64,000 bases of DNA from Corticium candelabrum. Lineage: Eukaryota > Porifera > Homoscleromorpha > Homosclerophorida > Plakinidae. The DNA lies in contig NC_085095.1 in the NCBI RefSeq assembly GCF_963422355.1, positions 6,205,327-6,269,326 on the forward strand, in the 5' to 3' direction. Below, one piece after another: positions 58,155 to 64,000 of the stretch; within the stretch, counting starts at the first letter, position 1; every line of letters starts with the position of its first letter. A model generated the notes under the pieces. The model was given only the letters and a program-made list of their open reading frames with translations. It searched no databases and was not told the origin of the DNA. The translations under genes and the position numbers were made by a program.

Positions 58155-59304
58155 AACTAGTAACTGAAGCTGTGTTTACACCGTCGCTTCTACAGCTAAG
58201 AGCCTTCAAAGTCCTGAACACCACGTTCCAACAATAGGTGCAGTGTGGGAAAATTACCAGCTCTTGGTATCCCTGGCACTTACAAACATGGAAACGATAC
58301 CTCCGAAACGCACGTAAGGAGGTGAAGACACTGGTGCATTCTAGCAGACAGAATGATGCTCAAATGCGTTGGAACGAGCAGCTGTAGACTCCACCCCAGT
58401 CTGACATGGCTCATCCTATTCTAGCTAGAGAGTAGATGTAATCACCTTAATTGCAGTCCTTAGATTACATTACACAGCCAATTAGTTCTCAATGACGTCA
58501 CAAGCGAACTCAATTCAGAGCTCTAGGAGACATTCGCACCTACAAACTTTAATGTCAGTAGCATTTCTGCAGCTGTTCTAGAATGCCACAAGCTTGTTTA
58601 GACGAGTGTTTACGTTGTGTTTAGCAAACGTCATTGAAGTAGTTACGCTAATTCAATTTCCTATTTTCCCAGCCCAAACTGACAAAGTCCACACCCACAA
58701 TTCCCACACTGCACCTATTGTTGGAATGGACTTTTTAGGAGTAACTGTCGCAAAGAATTATGAATATGCACGCTCTTTTCATTCTAGACGTGCTACCTGT
58801 AAAATGTATTTAAAATCCTACATAGCGAATGTCGTTTTGCGTGACCGCAAAGTCCGTTAATAGTGTGTACAGTGTAGTCGTCAGTAAAGTCATCGTATAC
58901 GGGACATAGAATCTCTCATGGTTACGTCATGTTAGATTCCCGTATAACTATCGTAAAACCAAGAAAGCGATCGATTTCGGGTCAGTAGTTGCAGACAGGT
59001 GAATTCTGTTGTTATTTCTGACAAGTCCTAACAATCGCAAACATGAATTACACCGTTCTGGTAATAGAACTCTCTCGTGAAAGTTTCGCGCGTACAATTG
59101 GCTGTTCGTCCATTGTCTCTGGTTGCCACGTACGACATAAAGGAATTAATGCTTCGTGATTGGGCCACATAAAGGAGGCGTGGCACATTCCTGTAGCGTG
59201 ACAGACAGACAGACATACACACAAAGTCCCCAGACCGGAAGTCGGTTCAGCCCTATACGTTTAGAGTACGCTACTCGCCAAGTCTCGCGACTTTTACAAA
59301 GTCC
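58155..59304 (-). mobile_element. Dispersed element, copy 5 (inverted, interrupted)
   Basis: Reverse complement of the family, starting AACTAGTAACTGAAGCTGTG and ending near GACTTTTACAAAGTCC. It is split by a nested element at 58226-58726. Confidence 0.8.
58226..58726. mobile_element. 501-bp MITE with perfect 26-bp TIRs, nested
   Basis: TTCCAACAATAGGTGCAGTG begins a 26-bp terminal repeat (58226-58251) that is matched exactly in reverse at 58701-58726. No ORF was recognised. It is inserted in copy 5 of the dispersed element, so it is younger than that copy. Confidence 0.88.
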
Positions 59305-59563
59305 ACAAAGATTAGAAACTTTACAAGTACACAGCAGCTATCATCTTGTTAATATATCCACATCCAAATCCAGTAAAACACAGTTGCAAGTCACTCAACT
59401 ATACACATGTACAACTACCAACACAGGCATGTGACCACAACTTGCATGTAGTAAGCAAACAAATGTGCTGATTACTGGTTCTTGGTGTAAGTGATTTTGT
59501 CCAAGGAAAAAACACACATTCCTAGAATTAGCCCTACTTCTGTTCCATGTAACCATTACCACC

Positions 59564-60045
59564 CAGTGGCGTCGGAAGCGTAGCGGCTGGGGCGGCCATG
59601 ACCGCCCCACTTTTCAAAAAGTGGCTTTCCGCCAGCAGCTCATTGCCGGTAACTTCCGTTGTTAGTTGTGCCGATTAAATAAGTAATATATTTCTAGCAT
59701 TCTTACGAGACAGCATGAATGCGAGCGAACGTGCGCTAGATTGCTTGCTGTACAGCGCACAGGCGCGTCCGTTATATGCACGTGATCACCGCCACGTGGC
59801 CTTTCAGAGACTCTGATTGGCTGTGTGGAAGGCGTGGCTAAGCTGTGACGACGAGAATGGGTCAACTGGATACGTAATAAGTAGGGCTGCAGGGCCCTAG
59901 GAGCTGCGAGTCGGTGCGACCAGAGGCTCTGAATATGCATACGTGTACAACTAGGACCACACCTTCGTATGGTAGCGCACGCTAAATGATTACGCCTTCT
60001 AACGCGCGTTAGGCCGCACCACTTTAATTGCTTCCGACGCCACTG
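59564..60045. mobile_element. 482-bp hAT-like MITE
   Basis: CAGTGGCGTCGGAAGC is present at both ends in inverse orientation (59564 and 60045), each with GGCCG/GGGGCGGCC-type sequence just inside. CCACC flanks both sides. CAGTGGCG ends are typical of hAT elements. The interior has no intact transposase. Confidence 0.75.
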
Positions 60046-60110
60046 CCACCCCCTGTACTGACCATACAAACTTAGACAAAGCCATAAAAATAGATTAATT
60101 CACATAGTAC

Positions 60111-60718
60111 CTTTTCACTCTCTTTGCTTTGTTGTTCACTTAATTTGATCTCCAGTTCCTGTACCTACACAGAATGTGGCAATACTATGAGTCAATAAAA
60201 ATCAAAAGTCAAATTTACTACAAAGAAACATTTACTTCATGAAAAAGACGACTCTTCTCAATTTCAAATAACTTTGCTCTTCTTTCATGCTCCACTTTCT
60301 GAGTAGATTCTGCAGCCACTGTATTCTCCAGGCTCACCTTCTGTACTTCCAATAATTCATATTCCTCGTTTCTTTGAGTCATATCTGATTCTAAGTTTGA
60401 ACAATTTCTTTCTAATTTCTGAAACTTCCTTGTCTGCTCACTCAATTTCTGACCTGAATCCCTTAGTTGCTGTTGCAATAACTCATTCTCAGCCTTCTGT
60501 TCATTAATTTGTCTTTCCAAATGTTGCAGGATGTCTTGCTTATGGTGCAGCTGACCTTCAAGATTTTTAGCTTTAGTTTCTTCTTTGGAAAGCGTCTCAA
60601 CAACTTCCTTCTTTGCTTCCTCAACTTTAGTAACATCACTTTCATACATAGCACATCTTGTTCTCATTGCCTCATTTTCCTGACGAAGTTTCCTTACTTG
60701 AGTCTCCATATCACTAAT
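60111..60718 (-). CDS. Coiled-coil gene, paralogue 3 (partial, two exons seen)
   Basis: Exons 60718-60236 (161 codons) and 60164-60111 (18 codons) have good acceptor and donor sites and keep phase. The first reads ISDMETQVRKLRQENEAMRT, then YESDVTKVEEAKKEVVETLS, and matches the start of the large exon of paralogue 1 (YESDVAKAEEAKNEVIVRLS). It is continuous coiled coil, rich in Glu, Lys and Gln. The second reads VQELEIKLSEQQSKESEK. No CAP-Gly domain was found further left, where transposons (59,564-60,045 and 55-59 kb) fill the space; later exons may be lost or outside view. No paralogue in the window shows a 5' end. Confidence 0.65.
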
Positions 60719-60844
60719 CTAACAAAACAAAATGTACATGTTGCCACTTCATGATTTACAAAAATGTCTTTAAATCTGGCTTAGCTCAAGTTGGTTTCCT
60801 ATGGTCATGTGCCAGTAACATATTCAACAAAGACATTTTGGAAC

Positions 60845-60972
60845 TAGTCTCGTTTCCAGACTCTCGTGACCTTGCTTGTGTCTAGTTCCCCGTATGACAC
60901 TTCTGTGTACTTGGAAGTGTCATACTGGAACTGGGCACCAAGCAAGGTCACGAAAGTATGAGAACGAGACTA
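60845..60972. mobile_element. 128-bp palindrome, TAGTCTCG family
   Basis: TAGTCTCGTTTCCAGACTCT at 60845 mirrors ...GAGAACGAGACTA at 60972. The arms contain CGTGACCTTGCTTG and AGTTCC. Confidence 0.85.
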
Positions 60973-61108
60973 TGTTGAGACCATGTTAGAATTTGTGACT
61001 TTTGTCATCATTTTGCTCCTTTTACAACATAAGCCATGCAGACTTTGTGTCTTAGGAGAGCTACAGCATCTGGGGCATGAGTAGAAACAATCACAAGCAG
61101 ACATCTGT

Positions 61109-61156
61109 ACCAATACAATACAATACAATACAATACAATACAATACAATACAATAC
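61109..61156. repeat. (AATAC)n microsatellite
   Basis: About nine AATAC units. The surrounding 60,973-61,487 shows no gene. Confidence 0.93.
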
Positions 61157-61487
61157 CCACTTCTAGCACTGATGTGTGATCACACTTCATCTCTAGCCTC
61201 CTTGAGATGTTTGAGTCTACTTAAGCCCCGTTTACATGACGTTATGAAGCCTGAGGTCTAACCCAGGACAGTGTGTTTATGCGACAATTATTCGGGCCGA
61301 GGTGGGCCCCAGTGCAACGAGCACGGCTCACTTTCGAATGCCGATCGTGCCCTGGGTCATGATATAGCTCCGCCCATCATTCCATGTACAGTACGCTTCT
61401 GCACCCCACCATTGTTTACAGACCACGCAATTGACAAGTACTGTGTAACTAAGTTACAGTTTGTCAATCCATAAGTAATATGACTTA

Positions 61488-61720
61488 TTGGTGTTGATCA
61501 ATTTCTCTAAGTATAAAATAAAAACTGTCACAACTGAAAACAAGAAAAAGATTTCATTAAGTTTACACACAGCACAAGAAAATAATACATTTTCCAAACA
61601 ATTTGGTCTTTCAGTGGACCTGTGTGTGCACGTGCACACACACACACACACACATGCACACACACACACACACGCACATGCATGCACGCACGCACGCATG
61701 CACACACACACACACACACA
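61488..61720. repeat. Second copy of the 55,051 repeat with CA/GCAC tail
   Basis: TTGGTGTTGATCAATTTCTC through TTTCATTAAGTTTACACACA, then AGTGGACCTGTGTGTGCACG and CA/GCAC repeats to 61720. Confidence 0.8.
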
Positions 61721-61851
61721 GTTCAAGTGGTACATCCCACTTCTGGAAGATCTCTAAACGAAGAAAGCTGTGATCAACTAAAAATAGAAATGATGCTGTC
61801 TATACCTCCGTTTCCAGCGCACGTCAACCCACCCAGTCACTACTCAGTATC

Positions 61852-61922
61852 TAGTTTTGCGTAGCCAGCCCCTCCCCTTTTCCAAAAAATAGATAAGGGG
61901 AGAGGCTGCCTACACAAGACTA
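61852..61922. mobile_element. 71-bp palindrome, TAGTCTTG family
   Basis: TAGTTTTGCGTAGCCAGCCC at 61852 mirrors ...GGCTGCCTACACAAGACTA at 61922, with CCTCCCCTT arms. The ends resemble the 31886 foldback element (TAGTCTCGTGTAGCCAGAC). Confidence 0.8.
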
Positions 61923-62049
61923 GTCACTATCCAGCACGTTGATGACAGCCTCAACTTTGACTGAACTAGCTGACACACCCCATCCCTTAAACAAATGGAG
62001 TGGAGAAGCCTTAAACATCTTTAGATGAGAGAAATGTGTGGTTGTTTAC

Positions 62050-63190
62050 AGACACAGCAAGCGGTTTAAAGCCATTCCACAGCTAGATCAATCTGCTCCT
62101 TGTAAACAAAGGTAAGCAATACGACTAACCGTGATTCAAAACCTTTAACTGACTCCTCTCACATCAGAGCAACCATAAATCATGTAAATATTTCTGTGAG
62201 CAATGTTTTCATGGTTATAGACAAGAAGTTCTGTCGAACAAACAGCACTGAAAATCAAAACGCCTCAAGAAAGAAAAATTTCCCTTCCAGAATTGGCACA
62301 TGTACCTGCCCACCCTGTCCGCTCCTGACGTGATCTACGCCGAATTCAAAGCTCTGGGACCACCAATATCATGAACCAAAGCCCAATCAGAAGACAATTA
62401 AGCAACACCCAAAAGACCCAATACCATGAGGCTTGTGGCTACTACTATACCATGGTAAGACGTGATAGTCATACAAAACCAACAGTTGTCTATCGCTGGT
62501 AGAACTTCACCAAAAAGAGAAGTGAAAGAGTGTCGCATTTGCTCCAAACATCTCATTATAGAGGGTCTCGCTCATTGTGGAAAGACATGGTTTGACCCCC
62601 ACACTGGTGAATATCAAGATTTGACACATTAAAAATGTGTAGAGACCAACACATTAAATCCTTAGTAAAACCCCATGTGAAACCAAAACCAAAACCAACA
62701 AGAAACGTAGGAAAGATTGCAGCCTCTGCGAGAAGTCTAGATCTCCTCAAAAACTATCTAGATCATGTCAGGGATCACTGCATATGGCGCATAACAGAAA
62801 AGTATAGAAGCCCTGCATACCCACAGTGAACGCAAATTAAAACTCCATCCCACGGTCTTCCACAATCCACAAAGCTGCAATTCCCATCTCATCATGCAGC
62901 AGATGAGTAAAATTGCTAAAGTTTTAGATTGACTCGTGTCTGTGCCTAAGTTCTTCCACATCACGGCTGAGCATGAACCCGATGAGGAAAGTGATGCTTA
63001 TTATTGTGCTAAGAGTATGAAGAGTACCCTACGAATACGTAAACAGCTGGGAGCACTTCCAAGATCCCCTTCCACCCCAGCAAACCTTTCACAACACTCT
63101 CTTTGGAAAGGGCATCTGGCCATCAAAGATGCTGACTTACAACAAGCACAATATATCTGAAGCACCTTTGGATGTCATTACATGGTGACT
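62050..63190 (+). pseudogene. Polinton-type fossil C: polymerase B fragments
   Basis: Pieces in the order of Polinton polymerase B: HQSNHKSCKYFCEQCFHGYR, VIYAEFKALGPP (exonuclease motif), CRICSKHLIIEGLAHCGKTW, VFHNPQSCNSHLIMQQMSKI, and near the end KDADLQQAQYI with STFGCHYM. It is broken, with many breaks. It lies on the same strand as fossils A and B and is followed by an LTR element. Confidence 0.7.
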
Positions 63191-63199
63191 GTAATATAT

Positions 63200-64000
63200 A
63201 TGGGGTTTGTAAAGTAGATCCGGGGAATGAATAGAACAGTTTTAATTGTCTTGACTACACACTGCGTGGTACTACATAGTGTCGGGAGTATCCAATTCGA
63301 ACCGACTCTGAAGACATGGCGGACGGACTTAGACCACCGTCATTATTTTCACCACAAGATGCAGCAAAAGAATGGCCACAGTGGCAAGACCACTTTTGAT
63401 TTTACTTGAAAGCGACAAACAAGCACAAAGAGCCAGAATCAACGCAAGTCGCAGTACTGCTCACAGCAATGGGCAGGGAGGCAATATCAATTTACAAGAC
63501 ATTCACCTAGGCGAACGAAGACGACAAAGACAAGCTAGACGTGGTTCTCAACACCTTCATAACACACTTCAAACTGAAAATGAACGAGATCTATGAACGC
63601 TTCATTTTTCTTCAGCGGAACAGAAGCCAGGTGAGTCCTTCGATACTCTTTACACTGACTTACTGCACACGGTAGAAGTGTGTGCCTACCACGATGCCGA
63701 GAAGCCCAAGATAGTAAGCGATCGACTTGTCATGAACATAGTATCAGACACAGTTAGAGAGAAATTGCTTGGAGAATTCAGGTCTCATGTTAGAAAAGGC
63801 TGTGAATATGTGCAGTTCTATGGAAGCGACAACACAATATCTCACCTGCATGGCAGTGCTGAGTACCACAACAAAGGAATGCGATTCGGAATCTGCATCA
63901 GCACACGAGATAAAGAATCCAAAGCGCGCCGACAGGCATTATGCTATTATTGCGCGACAAGACATGAGCCACGGGCCTGTCCAGCATGGGGCAAAAAATG
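63200..64000 (+). mobile_element. Ty3/gypsy LTR retrotransposon fossil C (runs off window)
   Basis: Gag is recognisable from about 63,316 (MADGLRPPSLFSPQDAAKEW) through FKLKMNEIYERFIFLQRNQK, PGESFDTLYTDLLHTVEVC, IVSDTVREKLLGEF and a zinc knuckle CYYCATRHEPRACPAW at the window edge. The start of pol would lie beyond 64,000. It is broken in the visible part. It directly follows Polinton fossil C. Confidence 0.75.

Noticed and set aside
59662-60069. 135-aa Arg/His-rich minus ORF
   Set aside because: Lies within the hAT-like MITE and crosses its end; no family resemblance.

Overview
The window looks like nuclear DNA of an invertebrate animal. The host genes are metazoan (AK9, NAAA, TXNDC5, TAB2/TAB3-like, MFSD9), they carry many short GT-AG introns (about 60-1,100 bp), and the intergenic DNA is AT-rich, full of TTAATTAA-like runs, dinucleotide microsatellites and small palindromic transposons. 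A sponge or another non-bilaterian fits the style, but nothing here proves a phylum. No rRNA, tRNA or CRISPR array was seen.

Positions 1-24,000 are the gene-rich half. In order they hold the 3' end of AK9 (+), a complete NAAA (-, 11 exons, 349 aa) with a hAT transposon in one intron, a complete TXNDC5 (-, 9 exons, 382 aa, three WCGHC thioredoxin domains), a head-to-head TAB2/TAB3-like gene (+, 8 exons, 512 aa), two tandem MFSD9-like transporters (+, 5 exons each, 407 and 405 aa), and the 3' half of a coiled-coil/CAP-Gly gene (-). The exon sums of NAAA, TXNDC5, TAB2 and both MFSD9 genes are exact multiples of three, which supports the hand-made models.

Positions 24,000-64,000 are a repeat-rich, nested region. 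The block from the end of the second MFSD9 through the CAP-Gly gene is duplicated at 32,840-38,252, and a Ty3/gypsy fossil sits inside the duplicate. A third coiled-coil paralogue lies at 60,111-60,718. Three Polinton-type fossils, all with polymerase on the + strand, lie at 26.6-29.9 kb, 41.0-53.4 kb (polymerase, packaging ATPase and smaller ORFs) and 62.0-63.2 kb. Three Ty3/gypsy fossils lie at 29.9-31.8, 33.5-35.9 and 63.2-64.0 kb. A LINE-like element with an intact 1,097-aa reverse transcriptase/endonuclease ORF interrupts the large Polinton fossil. Two THAP-type elements lie at 25.0-26.0 and 39.6-40.3 kb. At least twenty palindromic or TIR-bearing small elements are visible. Six share ends of the form TAGYYTYG...CTA, and another ~700-bp family forms a head-to-head/tail-to-tail cluster at 55.4-59.3 kb.

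The host genes are not an operon and show no shared pathway. The only organisational hints are the divergent TXNDC5/TAB promoter region, NRF1- and CRE-like promoter motifs, and local gene duplication. All identifications come from reading translated sequence by eye, with no database search.
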